Below, in pieces: positions 1-10,143 of a DNA stretch of 64,000 nucleotides. Numbering within the stretch: the stretch's first letter is position 1; every line of letters starts with the position of its first letter. Location: contig CAXHWN010002633.1 of the NCBI GenBank assembly GCA_964020975.1, forward strand, positions 379,074 through 443,073. Direction: 5' to 3'. Source of the stretch: Hermodice carunculata. Its lineage: Eukaryota; Annelida; Polychaeta; Eunicida; Amphinomidae. The notes under the pieces are model-generated. The model ran no database searches. It was not told the origin of the DNA and saw only the letters and a list, made by a program, of their open reading frames with translations. The position numbers were made by a program, and so were the translations under genes.

Positions 1-340
1 GCAAGTTGTGGCACAGATATCACTGACAATGGAAATTGAGCCTGCAAACTAAGAATAGCCATGAGTGCATTGTCCATAAATCTGTACTGAATTGGTAACC
101 AACTTTTTAGGTCACCTTGACCCAGTTATTACGAAGTTTGGCACTTGTCCAATTTAACTTTAATAAGTCGAAAACTATTACCCCACCAAAACAAAACCCA
201 GACCATTTATGGAAAGTTGGATGCTGGGTGCACAGTTTGAAAAGATAAAAAACCAACAATGTTTTAATTTGAGTTTAAGGTTGATGTTAAATGGCCAGTT
301 GGTATGTAGGGGTCATCTTGTGAATGCTCTGCACCTACCC
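1..340 (+). repeat. Degenerate interspersed repeat, family A copy 1
   Basis: This stretch aligns by eye with about 3740-4130. Shared blocks in the same order include 'aattgagcctg', a 'gtcaccttgaccca' type motif, 'gagtttggcrcttgtc', 'aaatggccagttgg' and 'gaatgctctgcacc'. There is no ORF. The copies are old and diverged, and the left boundary lies outside the window. Confidence 0.6.
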
Positions 341-408
341 TCTACCCCCCACCCCGGGGTTTTGAGTTAAACCCACATTGCTAATAGAACATATAAAGGG
401 CATGATAA

Positions 409-412
409 CATA

Positions 413-458
<46 letters not shown>

Positions 459-506
459 TTATATATATACATGCGTATATTATATGCATGTATGTATAAA
501 TATATA

Positions 507-597
<91 letters not shown>
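409..597. repeat. (TA)n microsatellite, interrupted
   Basis: About 190 bp of TA dinucleotides with ATGTATAC-type interruptions around 465-520. The Tyr-Ile reading frames across it are artefacts of the repeat. Confidence 0.95.
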
Positions 598-2659
598 ATG
601 AGCAAAGTGAGTAAGCTGTGCCAAGCTTTGTTTCAGGATTATTTATCAATTGAAACGCGTTGCACAGTTGCTGTTACTACCTTGGCAACTTGCTTGTCAT
701 ATTTGCCCATTTATCAATTGAGTTTGATTAATTGAGTAATTGTGATAACCCTATTCACCTGAGGAATAAATCCCTTTTGATCATTGATTAAGACCCAAAT
801 GTGTGTTTACACATTCTCAATAGCCCACCTGGTTCACTGACTATGCATAGCTTCAGTCCATTTAAAACATGCTATGGTCAGTCGCTTGTGACTGACATTT
901 CAGCTGCCTGCATTTGTTCAGGCTTAGTATGGACATATTATGGAGAATATGTCCGTGTTCAGGCACTATCACTGTATACACCTGTCCAACTGGTTATTGA
1001 AAGTTGAGAACAAGGGAATTTGTGGATTTTGTTAATATGTTGTGTCCACATGAGGCAGGTGATTTATGCATTTGGGACTATATAGGAAAGATGACCTTAA
1101 TACACATCAGACAGGTGTCCTTATCAAGGAGGCGTCCCTTAGATGAAAATGACTGAAAAATATTCGGGGCTGGGCAAATCTGTCCCCATTACAGAGGTGT
1201 CCAGATTATGAAGGTGTCCACAAGGACAGGTTTTACTGTAGTTCTAGTCCTTTATCATACAAAACATGCTGATGCATGCTTTACAAGACGAAAAGATAGG
1301 ATGAGGTGGAAAATTACGATATACATGCAGTCTGTGATTTGTCCATTGTTTGAAAATTACGATAATAAAAGGTGAATCTAACTATAAGATGTGTTTATAT
1401 TTACATGTAGGCCTAGAAATAATCACTAAATACTTCATAGGCCAACTTGCTTATGCTCACCCAGTTGGTTCATACCCTCTTCTTGTGCTTTCATCCAACT
1501 CCCATTAACAAAATTTGGTTGGCTATTTAATCTACTACCTTACAAACGTCTGCATAACATACAGGAGAACACGTTGTTGTGAATCTCATTTTTGAAGGTA
1601 AACTAAAATGAAATAGCTATAGTACACGTATCTATTTATTTCTGGTGTACTAAGACTGCACTGAATTTATTCCACATTAAATCATACAAATATTTCCTCT
1701 ATTTAATATGATAATATGGACCAAGTTTGTTTTTGCCTCAAATAAATTTATTTTATCTTAAAGATTATGCCCAATACAATACAAATACAATCAAACAAAG
1801 CGGAATCAACATCAAACATAATGGTGTATCAAGGACGAAACCCTTATTGGGTTATAAATAAAATTCCTAAAAGTGTGCAAGTGAAATTAATATGATGAGG
1901 AATAAGGGAACAGATATTTTATTGATCAACTTTCAACTTAAATGGGTTTTACATATTGACCATCAAACCTTTATACATAGATCCTGAATTATTACCACAT
2001 AACTTCACTGTGTGACTTGAAGGGGATCTGGTACAATTTATAACTGCATTTCACAAGATAACATTGGGCATGATCATAGTCATCAAGAAATTTAGTTTGC
2101 CCACTTGAAACCACGCAAATATATCTTTTCGCTGATCACTTTGTCAATGAGGAAATTGGATTGACACTGACCATTGAAAAGGATATAGCTATTGTGTCAT
2201 TTCCTTGTGTCTGTTCAATATGGTCTGATGGTCCCAATAGTAAACTGGGCTGCTGCACAGAATTTTTGCTTTTTAGCCGATTTGGATAAAGCTACAGGAT
2301 TTCTTTTGACGAAATAATACTTCTTGAGCAAAATTTTACTCCTATTAATCTGACGTGTAGTCATTTTCAAATAGCCGCCCCCCCCAAAAAAAAATCCTAT
2401 ATCCTTGCTCACCTCATGAAGGCCTTAAGGTACATGTAATTGATAGAACCTGTTCAGTAACTATATATACATTTATTGATGATAATAACAAAGATAAGAT
2501 AATACTTGATAACAAGACCCCCCCCAACAAAAAGATGTCCGATACGCCTACAGGATGATGGTTGACAAGATATAAGCATACCAGTACCGTTTGTCCTTGT
2601 ACAATAAAGCTGTTATCCCTTTTGATTTGTCATAATTAAAATCACCATATTATTGCAAG
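598..2659. other. Gene-free AT-rich stretch
   Basis: I see no coding exon, RNA gene or clear element here. The only mark is a 15-mer, GAAACGCGTTGCACA, at 652-666, which recurs exactly at 42652-42666 next to a Penelope-like nuclease fossil. It may be a relic of that element. Confidence 0.5.
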
Positions 2660-2666
2660 ATGATGT

Positions 2667-2712
<46 letters not shown>

Positions 2713-2713
2713 A
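2660..2713. repeat. (GAT)n trinucleotide microsatellite
   Basis: About 17 near-perfect GAT/ATG units, 25 bp before a (TA)n array. Met or Ser homopolymer frames across it are artefacts. Confidence 0.95.
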
Positions 2714-2737
2714 GATTATTTAAATAAACACTGGTCC

Positions 2738-2751
2738 TATACATATATATG

Positions 2752-2839
<88 letters not shown>
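2738..2839. repeat. (TA)n microsatellite
   Basis: About 100 bp of nearly uninterrupted TA repeats. 2840-3480 that follows shows no gene. Confidence 0.95.
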
Positions 2840-2842
<3 letters not shown>

Positions 2843-3479
2843 GTTGCCCTGGTGTTTGTTGCAGTGTAGCCATGCAGGTTTGGTGTAATTATCCACACTG
2901 CAGTCAGCCAATGGCAGGCCTTTGGTTTTAACTTTATACCGACTAAAGGTCATAGAGCTCATGCAATCACTCCTGTCGGTCCATCCTTCCGTCTGTTGTG
3001 AGTGTCTGTGTTCTAGCTAGCCAAGCTTCATAGTGGATGTCAGAACTTTGCCAGAGGTGTGAACAACTACACCCACCTGAACACCCACACACCATGATCT
3101 GGGTGCAGAACAGATTAGGCCATGGAGCTGGACAGACATGTCTATCCTGTTGCCAGCCCTGTGACCAGCACCACAATTGGACACTATCTCTTGTGTAATG
3201 AGACCCCGGGGATGAGGCCTGAAGATATACATATACATAATACATGAGTGTGATTCTCATGGACTAAGAATGTATAACTTCAATTTACAACACGTCCGTA
3301 AACTTTTGCTGGTGAGCATGGTACAGTCAACAGATTTCAAGATAGCCCCATGAACCTTATCAAGGACTTATCAAGTATACGAAAATCTAGGTCGGGTTTT
3401 ATAATGGTGGTGCCACCAACAGTATGATGTAATATATAAGTCAAAATGTGAAAATCTTATGGCCACTCTAGCATCCTTA

Positions 3480-5253
3480 ATGTGTGATAGAGATTCATGA
3501 AATAAAGTGGGATTGTGGGGAGGTCAAAATCTCAGTTACTTATCATACTAGTTGTGCCACCTATAATTTGAAGGAAATTATGAGATAAAATGTGGTGAAA
3601 GATGTAAAATTCTATATCTCAAAAAAATGATTGAATTAGACATACCAAATGTAAAAGATATATATGGATCATGCCCAATGCTAATATGTTATATAATATT
3701 AGTGACCTTGACCTATTTTTGTTAGTTTACCAGTCCTGTAAAGTTGAAAGAGGTGATTCTGTTATGGCAGGATGTAGCTTGGGTATCAATGGCAAAGAGA
3801 ATTGAGCCTGTGGATCAAATTTGCACTTGAGAACATCATACATAAAACTCCACTTGGTGACCTACTTTTTTGTCACCGTGACCCAATGATTTTGGAGTTT
3901 GGCGCTTGTCAAATTTATTGTTTTTCTTCAATAACTGGGAAAGTTATTACCTGATTTGAACAAATGGACCATGTATGGAAAGCTGGAAGCAGCACAAACA
4001 TTATGAGCAATAACCCCCTTTTATAGAATCTGAATTGAAGGTCAAGGTCAAATGGCCAGTTGGAATATAGGGGTCAAAATGTGAAAATCTTACCTGGTGT
4101 GAATGCTGTGCACCCCACAATGTTTGAGTTCGGGCCATATAACTTTCAGGATGTATGAAGTATATGAAAATCTACGTCTACTATAATGTTGGTGGCGCTA
4201 CCTATGCTATTATGTAATATATAGGGCAAAATGTGAAAATCTTGTAACCAGTCCAGCATCCCCATGCAATGGGAGCATATTGTTTTTGTGTCCGTTTCTT
4301 CCACTTCTTGTTCATCATCAGGTGGGATTGTAGATGGGTGACCTTGACCTATTGTCAAGGGCACATGACCACTTTTTAAAAATCATTGCTGACTCACTTG
4401 AGAAGTATTTGACTGAGGAGGTTGAAATTATGTATGATTATGTTTTTATATAAGACTTTTATAAGACCTTGCTTGTAATTGCAGATGCTTCACCTTCACC
4501 TATTTTTTCAAGATCACAAGCACTTTCTTGTTACAAATGCGATAATTCAAGAAAAAATTGACTTGGGAAGTCGAATATTTTTGTGAATATGTTTCTATGT
4601 AAGACCTTGCTTGCTCTTGCAAATTTGCGACCTTGACCTATTCTTCAAAATCACATGGGCATTTCATCTAAAATTGACGCGAACAAAATTAACTCTGCAG
4701 TGATTTGACTCAGGAGGTTGAAATTTTGCATGATTGTGTACCATAATGCAAACTATATGAGGATTTTAGATGGGTGACTTTGACCTATTTTCAAGGTCAC
4801 ATGACCACTTTTCAAAAATCCGGGGAGACATTTGATTTTCTGTTGGAAAATCAGCCTGTTCTATTTTTTTTACGGATCTTAGCGAAACATGAAATTTCAC
4901 AGGATTGTGGAGCAGGTCATAATCTTGGTTGCATATGATACTAGTGGCACCACCCATAGTTTGAAGGAAATTATTTGTTAAAATGCCTTGAAATATATAA
5001 ATTTCCTTATCTTGAAAAATAATTGAATCAGAGATGCCAAATTTAAAGGAAATGTAGACCACGTACAATTCTAATGTGTTATGTAATATCAGTGACCTTG
5101 ATGTATTTTTCGTAGGTTACCAGGCCTGTTAAGTTGGAAGAGGTGATTTTGTAATAGCAGGGTGTAGATTGGACATCAATGGCAAAGAGAATGTTTTGTG
5201 GATGATCACCAGATTATATGTCAGCAGAGCATTAGGCCCATGGTCTTCTTGTT
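3480..5253 (+). repeat. Mosaic of family-A interspersed repeats with internal direct repeats
   Basis: About 3490-3820 and 4890-5200 are diverged direct repeats that share 'gtgccacc', 'tttgaaggaaattat', 'gtgaccttga' and 'gtaatatcagtgacc'-like blocks in order. 3740-4130 matches the start of the window. The right end at 5253 is a hairpin terminus (AGGCCCATGG then CTTGTT, on the + strand) that recurs at 18304 and, inverted, at 26270 and 32926. TGACCTTGA motifs recur throughout. Nothing codes for protein. This looks like a nonautonomous element family, possibly nested copies, but its class cannot be named with certainty. Confidence 0.6.
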
Positions 5254-6110
5254 GTAACTTTACTCTTGTGACTCAAACACTGGCTGCTAAATTAATCAAC
5301 TGTTGTTTGAATGGAAGGGTAGGCTTAATATCCTGTATCCATGTTTTGTCCATTGATGAGAAGAAATGTGTCTTCGAAATAAATGCCGCCTCCCTGGGGC
5401 CGCCTTCAGTGGGTTTGCAGGTCTACATACTTACCTTATTCAGAACATCCCATAGCAGTAAAAGGCTGACGCCCTTGGTTGGTTGAAAGCAATTGTGATT
5501 GGCAACTCGTGTCGCTAAATGGGGTGCGACAGGAGACAAAGACAGAGACTAATACTAAGAGTAATAGCTCACTTGCTAAAGTTTAACTGACACTTTTTTA
5601 GGTCGAACTTAGAGGATTTAGCAATAACATGCATGAAGAAACTACGAACAGCCGAGACCGAGAGTCCAATAGTCCCCCAAAATTCACTATATGAGTTCAT
5701 ATATCGGAAAATTTTAATGAATTTATTAAGAATTATAGGCCCACAGAATAAATTCTTTTTACTTTACAAGAGCTGAAAATATAGGACCTGATCATGACCT
5801 ACCGGTTTCCTTACAGTTTGGATAAAAACCCTCTGCATTTACTGAAGCTCAGAACTGTTTCATATCTTAAACATCATATCAGTATTCACAACATTTCAGA
5901 AAACCTTGAGAAATAGCATAATTCTCAATTTCGACATACTACCTCTGAAGAAGTACAGCCTGTTTTACGAACTCTTAATCCCCCCCAAATTTACAGCTTA
6001 CGATCAGAACCCACCAAAGGCTTTGTCAACTGTGAGTGACATCCTTGCCCCTCAGTTCTGCAGTCTTTTTAGTGTATTGATATGGGAAGTCGTTTTAGTG
6101 TTTATTCCAT
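5254..6110. other. Gene-free stretch
   Basis: The open frame at 5169-5486 starts inside the repeat and has no recognisable domain. I see no exon or element in the rest. Confidence 0.5.
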
Positions 6111-6112
6111 AA

Positions 6113-6415
6113 TTACACATTTGTGAATCTTTTTCACACATGTAAAAAAAACTATTTTACATGTGTGGAAATCTTTAACACATGTGTAATTATCATTTAT
6201 TTTACATATGTAAAAGATCTACACATATGCGAAATAAAACTTGTATTATACAAATGTGAAAAACAATTACACATGTGTAAATCTTTTTCACATATATCAT
6301 GTTTTGCACACTGGCATATGTGAAATAGCTTTACACATATGTGAAATAAAGATACAATAGTACACATGTGTAAAACTATTTCAAATATGTGTAAAAGAAT
6401 GTTACATATGTGTAA
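6113..6415. repeat. Cluster of CACATGTG-centred palindromes
   Basis: About a dozen copies of a near-palindrome of the form TTTNACATNTGTNAAA (variants CACATGTG, ACATATGT, CAAATGTG) at irregular 20-30 bp spacing. Both half-orders occur because the unit is its own reverse complement. The cluster ends where the LINE reading frame begins at 6416. No protein-coding sense is visible. Confidence 0.8.
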
Positions 6416-7470
6416 ATGCTACCAGCTTCTGGAACTCCATTTTCAACTTTATATGTTTTTATAAATGATGTTTTCTGTGGCATCCAGGATGGAGCCCTTT
6501 TCAATTATGTTGACGACAACATCGTCTCAGCTAAGGATAACACCAATGATAGTCTTGCAGAAAACATTGCTTCAAACGGAGTTTCTTGGTGTGAAGAAAA
6601 TCAAGTGGAGGCAGACCCCACCAAATTTCAGTACCTGGTATCAAATGAAGATACTCCCTATGATGTAACCATTAGAGGTATTACCGTTACAAGCGAACAA
6701 AGTGTCAAACTGCCGGGTGTTCAACTTGATAGAAGATTTAACTTTTCTCAGCATGTATTCAAAATCATAAAGTCAGCTTCCAGACAACGTAACTGCTTCC
6801 TGTGTTTAGGTCACTTTTTGGATACTAAAACTAGAATCTTAATAACAGTATAAATGCTATGTCCTCTGAAGTTTTAATTATTGTCCAGCAGTTTGGCACT
6901 TTTGTGGAGCACAAAACGCTGCTAGATTAAAAAAACAAAACAAAAACAAAAACCTCCAACACCGAGCCCTCGAATTCATTTAGTGCTCTTTTACGGATGA
7001 CAAATTTGCTTACTCTCGAGTTGTTACGTATGAAAAGCATTGCAACTGAGGTTTTAAATTTGAAAAAAAAAAAAAAAAAAAAAAAATGAATAAAAAAACC
7101 TACAACATCGAGCCCCCCAAATTCATTTTTGACCGACACGATTTAGACTATAGTGCTCTTTTACGGAATTTGACTACTCCCGAGTTATTACGTATTAAAA
7201 GCATTGCAACTGAGGTTATTAAGGCAGTTCAGGTTCTAAACACAGCTTATATTAATGAACTCTTAAACTTGAACACCCATGGATACTCTTTGAGAGCAAA
7301 AAAGACGCTTTAACCTTCTGTCTGCAGCTCGCCTAAGGGTGGTCTGCTAGTTTAAAAAAATGGATTAAAATTTGGAACAACCTTCCAAATGATTTACGAA
7401 CAAGCCTGGATTTATCCGCTTTTAGGAGCACTTGAAACATTTAAAAGTTGAATACCTCCATAACTATAAT
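6416..7470 (+). mobile_element. Non-LTR retrotransposon (LINE) reverse-transcriptase fragment, CR1/L2/Jockey-like
   Basis: The open frame 6416-6853 reads as the middle of a LINE reverse transcriptase: 'FINDVFCGIQDG', then a YVDD catalytic box followed by 'NIVSA' (typical FADD/YADD position), then 'VEADPTKFQYLVS' and 'GVQLD' further on. Downstream, 7086-7313 reads the C-terminal part ('LLRIKSIATEVIKAVQVLN', 'NLNTHGYSLRAKKTL'), and after 7320 a weak 'IWNNLPNDLRT' signature follows in another frame. The 5' end is missing. Frames shift after 6853 and after 7313, and 6941-7067 is a partial duplicate of 7099-7220. This is a dead, 5'-truncated copy. Clade assignment is tentative. Confidence 0.8.
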
Positions 7471-8125
7471 AAAATAGAGGTGCCAACCAACTTCAGTTGA
7501 TAGGTTTGTGACATAGCCGCATGCAGTGAAAATGAACCAAAGCTATAGAACTTGAATTTATGCAAATTAGACAAATACACGCAATGTAAATCTGGAATAA
7601 TTTCAAAACTATTATACATATAGGTGCCATTCCAGCTTCAGTTGATACGTTTGTGACATAGCTGCATCCAATGAACCATGAGCCAATGCATTTTAATGTA
7701 TGCAAATTAGGTGATTTCACAAAATTTAAATCTTTGAATAACTTCAAAACTATTATAGATTGAAGTGTCACTCAAACTTCAATTGATAGATTTGTGGAAT
7801 AGCTGCATCCAGTGAACCATGAATCAACATTGTAGTGGTTTGAAAGCTTTCTATGTGCAAATTAGGCAATCACCCAAAATTAAAATCTTTCTATGGACCT
7901 TTGCACTTACGTTTTGGTCTCTTTTGAGTAAATACGAACTATATATGTTTCAGCTATACATACCAAGGAACATTGCCTTTGGTCGGAATTGACTTGGATT
8001 TGTTTCATTAGGACTACGGTTTGGATATGGTGATCACACTGTCTAATTTATTAGCGTCAAAACTATAATAGATTCAACTGCCTTCCCAACTTCAGTTTAT
8101 AGGTTTTTGACATAGCCGCATGAAA
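7455..8125 (+). repeat. Tandem repeat, unit about 140-150 bp, three and a half copies
   Basis: Copies start near 7455, 7600 and 7740, with a separated partial copy at 8045. Each holds 'caaaactattata', 'aacttcagttgata', 'tttgtgacatagc' and 'gcaaattag' in the same order. There is no coding sense. It follows the LINE tail directly. Confidence 0.75.
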
Positions 8126-8254
8126 AAAATTGTTGCAGGAGTTAAATAAATAGTGAACAGGCAATCTTTAAAAGTTTAACACGCACAAATACTGATTTGC
8201 TGACAAGCAAATCAAATTTTTCTAGTTTTATAAGATCTCGCTGCTTCACGACAC

Positions 8255-8266
8255 TGCGCATGCGCA
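8255..8266. promoter_or_regulatory. Palindromic NRF1-type site TGCGCATGCGCA, possible DNAJC28 promoter
   Basis: TGCGCATGCGCA is a perfect match to the NRF1 consensus YGCGCAYGCGCR. It lies about 1.6 kb before the DNAJC28 start codon in a locally CpG-richer patch. A good splice donor (ACG|GTAAGC, GT at 8323) lies 57 bp downstream, and the coding exon starts right after a splice acceptor (AG at 9842-9843). A short untranslated first exon ending at 8322 would fit. The site is seen; its use as a promoter is inferred. Confidence 0.45.
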
Positions 8267-9846
8267 ATTGTACCCATCCGGTGAGAAGCAAGTCCTGTCA
8301 TTTTTGTCATCCTGAAAAAACGGTAAGCAGCTACAAGGCCCTACTGTCCTTAATAGGTCCGTGGTCGCTATGATTTCGCTTGACGGTATACTCACCAGTG
8401 TTATACGGTTTGGTGGAACGAGCACACTATGTAACTGCCCAATTCTTTCCTCTGATTCATTCAACCAAGTTTTCAATCAAGTGACTGACAGTGACACATT
8501 GAAACTGAAAGAGTATTGCAAGTGACAGCTCTGGTCTGGAGAAGAGAGTTTCAGAGTTTATTAGGCCTTAGGGCAGTCAATATTGGCAAAGGCCGTGCCG
8601 CGGTGGATTACCTAAGTGGTCCTGCACGCCAAAGACAGCCAAGGGAAAAACTGTCACTTAAATCAGCAATACCGATGTACAAAATAATATTTTATCAAAA
8701 TCCAGGGAAGAGAAAATAATAGTACATATAAACACATTTAAATAAGCATAAACGTGAACAGCAGAGAAAACACAAAATAGCGACACAAAACTCTGGTTAG
8801 AAAGAGGAATGAAACTCGTTGAGAAAATAACTACAAAATAATGGCAAGCTAACTGCATAAAGTATACATATAGGAGTAAATACGATAAAACTCTATCCCT
8901 ACAAACGGGATGAAGAGGTAGGGGCAAAAGACCAAACCTGCCATCCGTTCACTGACCACGAGCGGCCGTAGGCACCCCACCGAAGCAAGACAACACAACT
9001 TGCGTTGCCAGGCTTGAGGTCATGGGGCCTGAAGGGCCGCCACGTCACACTTGGAAACTTTTGAAACCAGATTGTCACTGTCGCTGTTTGACGGATTGCT
9101 GAATAATGCTTTCCATATTTCAAAGGCTCTTTTATTCATGTGATTGGCCAATAATTTATTGACAACCTCACCAAAAGTTAAGGGACGATGTGTACTACGT
9201 TTTGTACAAATATCAGCTAAACTTGAGCGAACGGTATTGTTTCAGAGGCTAATTATCAACCCCTTTGAAGAAAGGATAATAGGATGAGAACCCCACATAA
9301 GAATGGTTATTCCAAGAAAACGCTAGGCCAAATTTAATCTGGTTAACAGCTTTTGATTCAGTAATATCTGAAACGCAAAAACTGTTCAACTATTTTCAAA
9401 ATTTTGCTTTGTTCTTTTTTCTATGAAATGAAGAAAATGAACATCCTGGAAATCAAAGGGAAAATTGAAACGTCAAACTTTGAGGATGGATAACAGGAAA
9501 ACTAAACCAAATATAAAAAATCACAGAATCGTTTTTTGGTTGCTAATATGTCGGGATTAAAATGTGAGTGTAATTATGATTTTATCTCAAATAATTGATG
9601 ACTTACATCAACATGTATGGGGTGGATGCTGTGTGGAGATGACCAAGTTGTGGTCTCTCAAGACAGGTGGTCTTTCATGGGAAGTGTAAATAACATTAAT
9701 AGTACTAAGCAAGTTAAGGATCATGAAGAGGCAGTCCTTTAAGGCAGGTGGTCTCTGATTAGAGCGGTCTTTCAAGACATAGAACACTGTAAGTAATATG
9801 TGGTAACTGAAGGAAAGAAGTGACTGTTTATTTGTGTTAACAGGAG

Positions 9847-10143
9847 ATGCTGAGTGCGGGCTCGGCACGTGTCTTCGGCCCTTGCTGGCATATATGCGTG
9901 GTATTGAGTAGGACTCCCTACGGTCGCCTCTTCCATGCCACTCCTCGTAACCAGCAATTACAGAAGGGTAAATCTGCCACGCAGGCCTGCTACAGACTGC
10001 TAAATGTGGAGGAGGACTGTGAGGACTCAGAGCTGCGGGAAGCATACATAAAGTTAGCCAAAAAGTACCACCCAGATAGTGACAGTGACCAGGCTGATGC
10101 CACCAAATTTGCACAAGTGACGGAGGCATACCAGTCCGCCCAG
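9847..10143 (+). CDS. DNAJC28: DNAJC28 coding exon 1 (N-terminus and J domain)
   Basis: It encodes residues 1-99: a basic leader then '[20 protein letters not shown]' and '[16 protein letters not shown]'. The donor is CAG|GTACAC, phase 0. The acceptor upstream is TTAACAG|GAG with AG at 9842-9843, so the exon starts at 9844 and untranslated sequence must lie further 5'. Confidence 0.93.

Noticed and set aside
335-735. Tyr-Ile-rich open frames across (TA)n tracts (also 2613-2962, 15430-15938, 21915-22230)
   Set aside because: They are translations of the dinucleotide repeat on both strands, not genes.
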